Positions 53,395 through 64,000 of a DNA stretch of 64,000 bases are shown piece after piece (within the stretch, counting starts at the first letter, position 1; each line of letters begins with the position of its first letter). Source of the stretch: Phascolarctos cinereus (Eukaryota; Chordata; Mammalia; Diprotodontia; Phascolarctidae); contig NW_018344001.1 in the NCBI RefSeq assembly GCF_002099425.1, positions 7,955,001 to 8,019,000 on the forward strand, in the 5' to 3' direction. Below the pieces are notes generated by a model, which saw only the letters and a program-made list of their open reading frames with translations, was not told the origin of the DNA and made no database searches. The translations under genes were made by a program, and so were the position numbers.

Positions 53395-53485
53395 GTCAAT
53401 CAATAAGCATTTATTCAGACTCTTGTGTGCTGGGCATTGTGCTCGGTTCTGGGCATACAGAGATAGAACTCCAGTCCCTGACCAC
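53395..53485 (+). repeat. Old unclassified repeat, short piece
   Basis: AGTCAATCAATAAGCATTTA, TGTGTGCTGGGCATTGTGCT. Confidence 0.65.
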
Positions 53486-53892
53486 ACCACACCTCTGTGC
53501 CAGGCTCGCGATGGGCATCCTAAACTCCTCACTGAGTTCCACTTTCCATCCAGATAATCTTTTTCTGCCACCATGGACCTTCATCTCAAGACTCCCTCTC
53601 TATCCCCCTTCCTAAACACGGTTCCCGGATTTTTTCACATGAGTCTATTTTGCTAACATTCAATACTACTTTACAGAGCTAAACAAGATAATAAATTTTG
53701 TTTGGAGGAAGAAATGATTGTATATCAAGGGCAATAAGAGAAAAGATAAAGAAGGAATATCACTTCCAGACTTTCTATTACAAAGCAGCAGCCTTCAAAA
53801 CTCCACAGAATCAGCTAAACAACTGAAAAGCAGGTCAATGGAACGGACGAAACAAGGAAGAATGAGCAGTTACTGAATGGTCAACGAATCCG

Positions 53893-54340
53893 AAGCCACG
53901 AGTCGTGCTCTCAAACTTTTGGATCTCAGGATCTCTTTCTACTTTTAAAGTTATCAAGGACCTCTTTACACTCTCGAAAAGCGTCACAAACCCACGAGGG
54001 CTTTTGTTTATCTTGGTTATTATTGTTTGGCCATTTTGCAGTCACATCCAGCTCTTCATGACCCTGTGTTGGGGTTTCTTGGCCATGATACGGAAGGGGT
54101 TGGCCATTTCCCTCTCCAGCTCATTTTACAGATGAGGAAACTGAAGCAAACAGGGTGAAGTGACTTGCCCAGGGTCACACAGTTGGTAAGTGTCTGAGGC
54201 CAAATTTGAACTCAGGAAGATGAGTCTTCCTGCCTTCCAGGCTTGGCACTCTGTCCCCTGCGCCACCTAGCCACCCTAATCTTGGTTGTAGGCATTGATA
54301 TTTACCATAATAGAAATCAAAACTGATAAATTTTAACACC
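53893..54340. mobile_element. DNA-transposon-like fossil split by a reverse SINE
   Basis: Outer fossil: 53893-54018 (CTCAAACTTTTGGATCTCAG, GGACCTCTTTACACTCTCGA) and 54279-54340 (GGCATTGATATTTACCATAA). The inner reverse SINE with RTE-like tail is 54019-54278. ATCTTGGTT flanks it at 54010-54018 and 54279-54287. Confidence 0.75.
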
Positions 54341-54344
54341 TCTT

Positions 54345-55595
<1,251 letters not shown>

Positions 55596-55799
55596 CTTGA
55601 CCATCTACAAGAGAAGTATCAATCACAGGGCCAGGCTGCCCACAACACGCTCAGGTCCTGCTCATAATTGGGAAATATTCAACAAAATAAACAAAATAAA
55701 ACAAAACATAGATAATGTTAACTTGTGGTTTTCTAAGTCAATATGTAGTCCTCAGGAATGCAATTTAATATCCCCATTTCTATCTGAGTTTGACACCAC

Positions 55800-56045
55800 C
55801 GATCTACAGGATGCCTGCCCTGGTCCCTCCAGCTGCCAGGACCCTTTCACCCAAACTTATTTGTATCTGCTTTTTCTTGTGTGTCTTGTTTATATTATAT
55901 GTGTACATACTCCCTCCTCCTTGCATTGGAATGTGAGGTCCTTGAGGGCAGAGGGTGGTGATTTTACTTTCTTTGTGTCTCCAGAACTTAACACCATGCC
56001 TGGCACTGAGCAGGCAATTAATAAATCCTCACTGATTGATGGTGA
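55800..56045 (+). mobile_element. L2-like LINE 3' end
   Basis: TTGCATTGGAATGTGAGGTC, CTTGAGGGCAGAGGGTGG, ATGCCTGGCACTGAGCAGGC, end CACTGATTGATG. Confidence 0.7.
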
Positions 56046-56047
56046 TA

Positions 56048-56178
56048 TGAGGCCATGAGTTAACTACTTGAATGATCTTGGTCAAGTAAGTTAGAGCCTC
56101 TGGATCTGCTTTCTCAATTATAAAATGAGGATGTCAGGCTAGCTGAGGGCACACTGAACCCTAAATCTATGGATTTGA
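56048..56178 (+). mobile_element. tRNA-headed SINE, decayed
   Basis: TGAATGATCTTGGTCAAGTA, TTCTCAATTATAAAATGAGG, CCTAAATCTATGGATTTG. Confidence 0.5.
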
Positions 56179-56179
56179 T

Positions 56180-56420
56180 AATCCCTCTTCTGTGTGACAA
56201 CCCTTCAAATGCCCCAACTAACTCTTGTCCAGGTTAAGCATCTCCAGTTTCTTTGGTTAATCCTTATATGGCCTGATTTCAGGGCCCTTTGCCATTCTGG
56301 CAGCCTTCCTCTGAATGTTCTCCAACTTACCAACATCCTTCCAAAAATGGGATGCCCAGAATTGAACAGAATATATGATCTAACCACAGTCACAGAAAAG
56401 ATACAAAAAGACTCATATCT
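56180..56420 (-). mobile_element. CR1/L3-like LINE fragment
   Basis: CTTATATGGCCTGATTTCAG, GGCCCTTTGCCATTCTGGCA, TCCTCTGAATGTTCTCCAAC, GCCCAGAATTGAACAGAATA. Confidence 0.72.
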
Positions 56421-57311
56421 TAGCCCACAGAGAGCCAAGGGTCTCTCCCACCACAGTGGCATATTGCACCCTTCAGGGAGCTACCCCCTAAACCATGATC
56501 TCTACTCTCTCCATAACTTAGGGTCCTGTCCAGAATGGGGTCCTGTCAAGTCAGGGAAAGCCAGCATTTGCTTTTCCCCTCAGTTACCCTCCTGCCAGAA
56601 CCATACTTCCCTTTGGTGGACGGATCTCAAATCACTTTCCACTCCCAGATGGTGCTGGGGGTCCTCTGGCTACCACTGCTTGCTTTTGATCACTTAGCTC
56701 AATTGAAAACACCTGAGCTCTGCTCCACTAGCTAGAGGGCCACACTCCTCAGAATCATCAACATTTATACTCATAATTGCAGCATATTACAGAATTAGCA
56801 ATGTGGGCTGAGTAAAATTCAATATTTTCCCCTTCTATCAAGGTTTATCACTATCCCCTTCAACATGGTGTAATAGTCATCAATTCCAGAAAACAGACCC
56901 TGAACAAAATGCCATTTTCTATCCATAACAAAACATTAGTAGAAGGTCATGGACATCAGTACCAGATTCTTTAACTGTTCATTTCATGTATTTTAGAATA
57001 TACATAGATGATGGACAGGAGAAGTAAGACAGTAAATGAAAATATGACAGAATTTTTTAAAGCTTAGATAGACAAAAAGCCTAGGCAAATTATAGGAGGA
57101 ATTCCAAGCTAAAAATCACAAAGAATCTAACCCTACAGGGTCCATGTCTATCTATGGCAATGAGAAATTCAAAGATTAAATTTCCTAGCAAACCAACAGA
57201 TTGTCACTGAACACCTGTCATGTGTAAAGTGCTGTGTCCTCTTCTTCCCAAAGACAATGTGTCAGGAACAATCTCTTCAAGTGACAGAACTATTGGGCAA
57301 GCCAGATGAGG

Positions 57312-57797
57312 AAAAGCAGATGGTCCTTGGAAACAGGAAGACCTAGGCTGAAAGTCGCTCGCCTCTGACACATAACTGCCCGTAGAACCAGGGACAGTCC
57401 CTTAACATCTCAGCATCCTGGGGCAACTCTCTAAGGCCATGTTACAAATAAACTGCTTATCTGCATCAATGGAGGTGGTTTTCACTCAAACACTTCCCCA
57501 CATGGATGAAATTACAGGACCAGAGAATCCATTTTGAGAAGCTCTTACTACAATATAACCTTTGTGTTGGCAAGTGACATTTTATATCACACATATATAA
57601 ATAATGTAAAGAGAGGCAGCCCCAGAGCTAAGAAGACCTGGCTATGGCCCTGGGCACATCATGTAATCCCTCTCTCAGAGTTCCAGGCTCCAAGATCTCC
57701 AAGCTTTTCTGTTGCAGAGAAGGTCTCAGCCAACATTAGTGGAGATAATCACCTCCCTCAAGGGTTCCCTTAATAATGCAATTCCAGGTCCAGGGTC
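57312..57797 (+). mobile_element. Two tRNA-headed SINEs (CAACT body type) in tandem
   Basis: 57312-57535: GGTCCTTGGAAACAGGAAGA, TGGGGCAACTCTCTAAGGCC, ATGGATGAAATTACAGGACC. 57612-57797: CCCAGAGCTAAGAAGACCTG, TGTTGCAGAGAAGGTCTCAG, AATTCCAGGTCCAGGG. Confidence 0.65.
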
Positions 57798-58049
57798 AAT
57801 CAATCCTCCTATCAATCCTTTCAAAGGGGAAAGCTTATTATGTTGAAAAGTAAGACCTTCCATTTGCCATCAAAGAATCATTAAGTTAGGGAATCCTCTT
57901 ATAAATTTCAGTTGCAGGGGATACAATACAAGAATAAACTGATTAATATTAACATCAAAGTGTAGATAAAAGAAACTGTGATTTTAAGAAAGCCATTTAA
58001 AACAAAAGGGTTTCTACTAATTAGATATCAATGAAGCATCTAGTAAAGA

Positions 58050-58360
58050 CCCAGGAATCATACACCAGCAGAGTTAGAAAGGCTCTAAGAAGGCATTTAG
58101 TTTAATTTAGGCCTACATAAAAACCCTCTCTAGGACATCAGTGACAAGTGGTCATCCAGGGTTCATCTGAAGTTCTCCTGTAAGAAGAAACTCATTACTT
58201 CATGAAGCAACCCATTCCACTTAATGAGATGTTAAATTATTAGGAAGCTCTTCCTGCTTCAAGCCTATATTTGCCTCTTTGCACAAGCCTGGTTTCAGAA
58301 CAATAACTTCCTCTTTTATGTCTAATATGATATTCTGTCCTCTCCAAGACAACACCAATT
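58050..58360 (-). mobile_element. CR1/L3-like LINE fragment
   Basis: AGTGGTCATCCAGGGTTCAT, CAACCCATTCCACTTAATGA, AGGAAGCTCTTCCTGCTTCA, AGCCTATATTTGCCTCTTTG in antisense CR1 order. Confidence 0.65.
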
Positions 58361-58451
58361 ACCATTGAGTGGAATATTTTTATTTCTTTTTTCTAATCAG
58401 TTCAACTTAATTCAACAAGCTATTTTGCTAAGTGCCTACTACATACAAGGC

Positions 58452-58668
58452 ACAGTGGGCAATGTGGTATAGTGGACAAAAGGTTGGCTTTGGATACAGG
58501 AATATCAGGTTTCAAGCCCTAGGTCAGACACATATTTGCACTGAGATTACTAGCAAGTCACCTAATCTCTTATCTCCCACCAAGCCAGTCTTAGAAGACT
58601 GAGTGACAGACAAGTTGCCAATGGGCATCGGTGACAGGACTTTCCATGTGGATGAAATTCCAAGTCCA
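58452..58668 (+). mobile_element. tRNA-headed SINE (CAACT body type)
   Basis: AGTGGACAAAAGGTTGGCTT, GATTACTAGCAAGTCACCTA, ATGTGGATGAAATTCCAAGT. It lies in an old unclassified repeat (AAGTGCCTACTACATACAAG). Confidence 0.65.
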
Positions 58669-59204
58669 GACCAAAAATGAATAAAGAACTGTGCAAAGCA
58701 CTGGAGTTCCAAAGGCAATATCCTATGTCGTCCTTTGGGTGGAGGTGAATCCTATAAGGCTACGGCCAAAGAGACAAGCGTTAAGAAGGACAGCCTTGAA
58801 GTCTGAATCTCAATGTATGTCATTACAAACAGTGCTCATTCATCTGTGAGATCCAGGAGCTCCATCGAAGTACAGCTTTAGAAGAGATGCTGGAAATGTC
58901 ATTGTATTACACTCATAATACAGGAAACCCTAATTCATAATTCAGTAATGAAGGTTTCCAACACACTGGGCACCCTAACAAAGAACTGGGGATTCTACTC
59001 CTCCTACTCAGTGATGCGACTCAGTCTTGTGCCCCCTCTTTAACACCTCCTGTTTCTCCTGCCCCTAATACAGCCATTTTGTCAAAAGGAATAAAAACAA
59101 AAATTAAAGACAAATAAGTGGCCAATTAAGGCTTTTTCAAGAATGTCATGAGAAGAAATGATGGAGCACTGGAAGAGAGAGAGGAGAAATGTGTGCAATC
59201 AGTT

Positions 59205-59440
59205 TCAATACTGACAGAGTACAGGACAAAGGGCAAATTACTTCACTTGTGTGAGACTTAGTTTCCTCATCTCTAATATGGACATAACAATACAATGCCT
59301 ACTTGTGAGGAATATGTTTTGTAAATCTTAAAGTTCTGTATAAATGTGAGCTAAAATACTGTGTTGGGATCAAAAAGATTCAATTCAATTCAAATTCAAA
59401 TAATTCAATCAATTCAAATAATTCAAAAGAATTATTTTTC
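59205..59440 (+). mobile_element. CORE-SINE, decayed, and AATTC tract
   Basis: 59205-59358: CTTAGTTTCCTCATCTCTAA, AATCTTAAAGTTCTGTATAA. 59376-59432: ATTCAATTCAATTCAAATTC tract. Confidence 0.6.
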
Positions 59441-59811
59441 TTCCTATGGAGATATGGAGGTATTATCAGTGGAAAATGGCCCAACTTTTGTCATGAAAAT
59501 TATGAGCTCACCTACTAGATGGTAAACTCCTGGAGGGCAAAGAGTGTAACTTACTTTCTCCTAGTGCCCGCCACAATTATCTGTGCAAAGTCAGCCCTTC
59601 ATTTTGGTGGATAGTATATGCTGCAATACACTTAGGATTTCAGTAGTGTGAGTACTCCCTCATCCTATCCATGCCTTCTCATATGCATGGCATAGCTGTG
59701 TCTTCCTGTAATTATATAATTTTCTTAAATACTATAATTAGTTGACATAATTTTACTACCTCTTTCAGCTTTAAAAATAACTGAAATGAAAACCACATAG
59801 GTGTTTCTTTT

Positions 59812-60010
59812 CCAGCCTGGCCTGCCTGCCATTACATAGATGAGTGTCAATCTTCCATCCCTTGGTCTGTGCACAAGCTGTCTCCCAAGGCTCAAATACA
59901 CACACTCCGCTCCCAGGTCCACTGCACAGCATCACTAGCTTCTTTCAAAGCTCAGCTCAAGTGCTGTCTTCTACAGTAAGTCTGTTCTGATGCCCCCCAG
60001 CCACACTCCA
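59812..60010 (+). mobile_element. L2 LINE fragment
   Basis: CTTCTTTCAAAGCTCAGCTC-like phrase: TCAAAGCTCAGCTCAAGTGC, TGTCTTCTACAGTAAGTCTG. Confidence 0.6.
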
Positions 60011-60039
60011 GTATATATTTGCTTATTCGATCTTCTGAC

Positions 60040-60923
60040 AAAACATTTCTGTAACAATGACCTACCCCCAAAGACCCAGATATGTAAAAATATCCATAAA
60101 AGCACTTTTCTTTTTTAATAGCAAAGCAACTGAAACTAAGAAAGTGCCCATCCCATGTGGAATTTGCTAAGCAAATTTGGTTATATGAGTTTAACAGAAT
60201 ATTACTGCTGTAAGAAATGAGGAATGGGACAGAATCAGAGATACCTGGAAAAACTTGTATGAACTGATGTAGAAGGAAGTGGGTAAAACTGGGAGAACAA
60301 CATCTACAAGGACTACAACAGAGTACTGAAAAACAACTTCAAAATACTAAAGAAAAGAGTTCCTTAGTACTCTAGTTCTTCAGTATGAAGGCAATGACCG
60401 ACCATAACCTCAGAGGGCTGAAGATGAAACATGCTTCTTACCTTTTGACAGAAAGATGACGGAACAGTGGTGCAGAATGAAATATACATTCTGAGACACT
60501 GGACACGTTTGGTTTATTTATGCATATATGTTACAAGGAGAAGTTTTTAAGGTGGGAGGACAGAATTGGAGTGGTGAAGAAGAGAGTCTAGTGATAGCAA
60601 TGCCAAAAAGATAGAAAAGAGTGCCATCAAATGAGAGATGGGTGATCAAAATATGATATAACGGAATACTCTTGTGCCACAAGAAATGATGAAATGGAAA
60701 GTCTCAGAAAAACTTGGGATGACTGGATGAACTGATGCCCAGAAAAGTGAGCTGAACCAGGAGAATGACGTATGCAAAATAACAACACTGTAAACACCAC
60801 TGACTTTGAAAACTTAAGAACTTTGATCAAGGAAATGACCGATCATAATTCCAAAGAATTGTCATGAAACATAATAACCATCTCCTGACAGAGAGATGAT
60901 AGGCTCAAGGTACAACTTGAAAC

Positions 60924-60971
<48 letters not shown>

Positions 60972-61130
60972 ATTATACACACACACACACACACACATAT
61001 ACATATATCTCACAATTTTTTAAATTAGGAGTTATTTTGTTCAACTATGCATATTTGTTTTAAGGATTCTGGTTTTTTTCTCTTTTTATCCATGGGAGAG
61101 AGATAGTGAGATGGAAGAAAAGAAATTTTT
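60040..61130 (+). mobile_element. Two L1 3' ends, head to tail
   Basis: First 60040-60560: AACAGAATATTACTGCTGTA, GTATGAACTGATGTAGAAGG, AATGACCGACCATAACCTCA, TATGCATATATGTTACAAGG. Second 60600-61130: GTGCCACAAGAAATGATGAA, GGATGAACTGATGCCCAGAA, CTTTGATCAAGGAAATGACC, then a TA tract (60926-60969), a CA tract (60977-60997) and TATGCATATTTGTTTTAAGG. Confidence 0.78.
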
Positions 61131-61474
61131 AGTTAAAAAAATTAATGTCTTAAATACATAGAAGATAAGAAAAGGAAGTTCAGAGGGAGGCAAAGACAAG
61201 CAGGACAGCATTGAAACTAGCATGTTGAATTTGTTTTTACTTTTCAAAAACTCAAGCCATCCACAGCAAAGGTTCACAATTTCACATACAATCCTCTCCT
61301 TCCATTCTATATGGCAGTGCTCATGTCTGTTGGTGATTGTCAAATACAGAATAATAACAACAACCACAACTGTGGCCTGTCCCTTCTCCGGCTTCATGGG
61401 ATGGGCAGTGGCCACTGTTAGACTTCAGAGAAATTTTACATTTAATTTTCTATTAATAGGTTTTCTGCTACCCC

Positions 61475-61595
61475 ACTGCCAGCAAACAGAATGCAAGTTC
61501 CTTGAGGGCAAGAACTGGTTTGTTTTGCTTTGTTTTTGTCCTTCTATTGACAGAGCCTGACAGACTGCAGGCGCTTAACAAATGCTCTTCCATTG
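61475..61595 (+). repeat. L2/MIR-type 3' tail
   Basis: CAGAATGCAAGTTCCTTGAG, GGCAAGAACTGGTTTG, GCAGGCGCTTAACAAATGCT. Confidence 0.7.
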
Positions 61596-61974
61596 CATTG
61601 AAAGCATCTTATCAAAAGTTTCTAAAAGCCCATTTCAATGCCAAGAAATTGTTTTCATGATATTTCTAAAACTCATTTCTACTCAAGATTTCCTCATGCA
61701 ATGCAAATATAATGTACACTCTTACCTCATTCTTACTAATACCTGTTTATTTACTAACATAAATGGGCAGTACTTGGGGAAAAAAAGACATTCCATTTTT
61801 CTTACAGTGTTATAGAAGATGGACTTTGCTTTAGCCCCAGAAAGTTAGCCCTACTAAGGAAGAGAGGGATTTTGATCGGTGTCAGGAGAGGGAATGTTCC
61901 ACAGTCAAATCTAGGATCTGTTCAGGAAAATGCAGACTAAGCTTTTCTCAAGGCTCCTCTCTCCTTCCTCTTAA

Positions 61975-62180
61975 GATACCTTGCATGTACAGTTACTTGG
62001 TGAGGTCCTGGGGACAAAGGCTGGTTTTGTCTTCCTTGGTATCCCCCAACACTTGGCACAGTCTGTCAGCAGACTAGCATTTACCAAGTGCTCACTAAGT
62101 GCCGGGTATTGGGCACCAGATACAGAGGAAGGCCCCTGAAGCCAATGCCAGGTACTGGGTAAATGCTCACTGACTAACAA
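61975..62180 (+). repeat. L2-type tail split by an old unclassified repeat
   Basis: 61975-62068: CCTGGGGACAAAGGCTGGTT, CAACACTTGGCACAGTCTGT. 62070-62145: ACCAAGTGCTCACTAAGTGC. 62146-62180: TACTGGGTAAATGCTCACTG. Confidence 0.55.
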
Positions 62181-62567
62181 TCCCACATGGCAGACTAATG
62201 AGGTCAAAGAAATCCCCAGCACAAAGCACACAACCCAGAACAGGCACATTCCCTGAAGCAAAGGGCTCATATTCAAAGAGGGAATCTGTGTTTTCAACGT
62301 TGTCTTCTAACGACTCTCGTGGCTATCAGACTCGGTTGACCTGTCGGCTACTGATGTTGAACTCTCCCCTCCCCCTTCTGCTTCAGTTTGTGTTCCAAGA
62401 GATGGAAGGCGGTAGGAAGGAGAGATAGGTTAGGGAATGAAGGTGATGGAAAGACATAGCATTAATTTTTTTAAAAAATAACTTCCTTAATTACTCTTTC
62501 AATGGTCTCATTTACTACAGTCGACAAAGTGAAGTGTAGAACTTACCATTTAGATACACTTTAGAAT

Positions 62568-62848
62568 CCAAAGGCAGAATGGCATAATGGATAATGCAGG
62601 AAACTTGGAGTCAGAAAGCCCTGGTTTCAAATCCTGCTCTCCCAACACCCCCCCTCCCCCAGCTCAGACACTTACTGGCTGTGTGACCCTCTACAAATCT
62701 TGTAACTTGGCTGACCCTCAGTTTTCTCTTCTGTAAAATGGAAATAATAATAGCACCAGACTCACAGGGTTGTTGTGAGAATCAAATGAGATAATGTATG
62801 CAAAGTGATTTACAATCCTTAAAGCACCATATGAATGTTACCTACTCT
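62568..62848 (+). mobile_element. MIR-like CORE-SINE
   Basis: ACTTGGAGTCAGAAAGCCCT, GGTTTCAAATCCTGCTC, AAAATGGAAATAATAATAGC, GGGTTGTTGTGAGAATCAAA. A C-rich insert (CACCCCCCCTCCCCCAG) sits in the head. Confidence 0.85.
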
Positions 62849-63211
62849 TGTCAGTAAAAGCTGCTTAAACAGCCACCATTGCCAGCCAGTTCTGGCTCCG
62901 TAAACAAAGTGCAGGATGTAGGGTATGGATTTTTTCTCCTCTGCAATCTGTTACTTTGTAAATAGAATAACAATTTGTCTTTCATAATACAAATTACATA
63001 CCTTGATCCTTAGAAAAATTATGTTTTGTTTCATTTGAAGCTCAATCCATGAAAACTCTGATGCTATCTAATGCTTCCAATGTAACACACAGCATTGTCA
63101 AGATCCCAAGTCAGCCATTTAAGATCAGAAATGACGAGTTACCCGTAACAGCCCTTGTAAAGCCAGAGAGCAAAGACAGACCCATGGAGAGGGATGTCCA
63201 GTCACTGAACC

Positions 63212-63565
63212 AATCAATCAACAGGTATTTTTGAAGCATCTGCCCTGGGCTGAGCGCTCACAAGGCTACGATCTGGAGATATAAATACAACGAAAGAAAT
63301 ACTCCCCACTGGCAAAGCCCAAACATTCTAAGGGAGGAGATGACAAGGTCATATAAATAAAGGGAGCATGAATATCAAGTGAGGAAACGCAAATACATTC
63401 AAAGTAGTGAAGGACAAGGTAGCCTGGGAGTAAGGGAGGTAGGGAGCCGGGTTCTGGAGCTCTTCATTTGTTAGGTCAGGTCTGCTCTAGTAGGGGTTCC
63501 TTTCAGGGAGGGTTTCCGCTACACAGTTGCTAAGGTACCTTCCAATTCACAAGTTTTGGGATTCA
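63212..63565 (+). repeat. Old unclassified repeat and CR1-like tail scrap
   Basis: 63212-63370: TCAATCAACAGGTATTTTTG, CTGGGCTGAGCGCTCACAAG. 63480-63565: GGTACCTTCCAATTCACAAG. Confidence 0.5.
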
Positions 63566-63605
63566 AAAGTTCACAATATTTGCCATCTTAATATCCATCA
63601 ATTTC

Positions 63606-63745
63606 GGGCAGCTAGGTGGCGAAGTGGATAGCACACCAGCCTTGGAGTCAGGAGGATCTCTGTTCATATCTGGCCTCAGACACTTGACACCTACTAGCTG
63701 TGTGAACCTTGGCAAGTCACTTAACCCTGATTGCCTTGCTAAATA
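63606..63745 (+). mobile_element. SINE1-like element
   Basis: GGGCAGCTAGGTGGCGAAGT, CTTGGAGTCAGGAGGATCTC, CACCTACTAGCTGTGTGAAC, AAGTCACTTAACCCTGATTG. It is followed directly by an ATAC/AT tract that probably grew from its tail. Confidence 0.9.
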
Positions 63746-63905
63746 TACATACATACATATATATACATATATATATATATATACAATACATATATATATA
63801 TATTATATATTATAATATTATCTATTATATACACACATGTGTATATACAGATATGTATATACACATGTGTGCATATATACATATACATATAAATACACAC
63901 ATCAA
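63742..63905. repeat. ATAC/AT microsatellite
   Basis: ATACATAC, then AT runs and ACACATGTGTATAT words. It may have grown from the A-rich end of the SINE at 63606. Confidence 0.93.
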
Positions 63906-64000
63906 TTTACAGAAGATCTTTAGGATGAAACTGATAACATTTGGAATTTCTTGTGAAGAATGGTCTGAATACTTCACCAGCCTCTCCAAAGACAAATTCT

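Noticed and set aside
56194-56697. 167-codon plus-strand frame
   Set aside because: Its first part is the antisense of a CR1-like LINE; the rest has no recognisable domain or gene context.
63606-63745. Possible tRNA genes at SINE heads (here and at many other copies)
   Set aside because: The A- and B-box-like words belong to SINEs; no full cloverleaf with intact stems was seen.

Overview
The window is nuclear DNA from a mammal, very probably a marsupial. The host gene is RAVER2 (ribonucleoprotein PTB-binding 2), recognised from exon translations on the minus strand. The repeats fit a marsupial: several tRNA-headed SINE types that share a GTTCAAATC box, one of them ending in an RTE-like tail; MIR-like CORE-SINEs; abundant CR1/L3-like LINEs; L2; L1 with a marsupial-style 3' end; and RTE pieces. 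I cannot tell the species. Family names come from recognition, not from a database search.

Layout, in the direction of the gene from high to low coordinates: intron 1 (35615 to beyond 64000; exon 1 not found), exon 2 (35548-35614), intron 2 (about 19.9 kb), exon 3 (15190-15659), intron 3, exon 4 (12020-12211), intron 4, exon 5 (10097-10223), intron 5, exon 6 (3051-3136), intron 6, exon 7 (80-184), start of intron 7. The six exons join in frame. They code for the later part of RRM1, all of RRM2 and RRM3, and the first part of the linker after the RRMs. The N-terminus and the C-terminal PTB-binding part lie outside the window. No other protein-coding gene and no functional RNA gene is supported. 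Every other long open frame falls in low-complexity DNA or in a repeat.

The other roughly 98% is intron filled with repeats, many of them nested: SINE in CR1, SINE in SINE, L1 in L1, SINE in a DNA-transposon fossil. Several have clear target-site duplications. Simple-sequence tracts are large: a GA/GACA array of almost 1 kb (41432-42390), a CTTT/CT tract (1217-1496), GGAA tracts (14060-14227, 48987-49124), a TTC tract grown from a SINE tail (18188-18269), a CT tract (54549-54654) and several CA/GT tracts.

I see no new multi-gene system. The points most worth a second look are a pair of in-frame donors 9 nt apart in exon 5, a NAGNAG acceptor at exon 7, repeats touching the splice signals of exons 3 and 6, a diverged 160-bp inverted duplication in intron 2, a 245-bp palindrome whose outer 72 bases match exactly while the inside does not, and a huge CU-rich tract (sense RNA) in intron 1 of a gene whose protein binds PTB.
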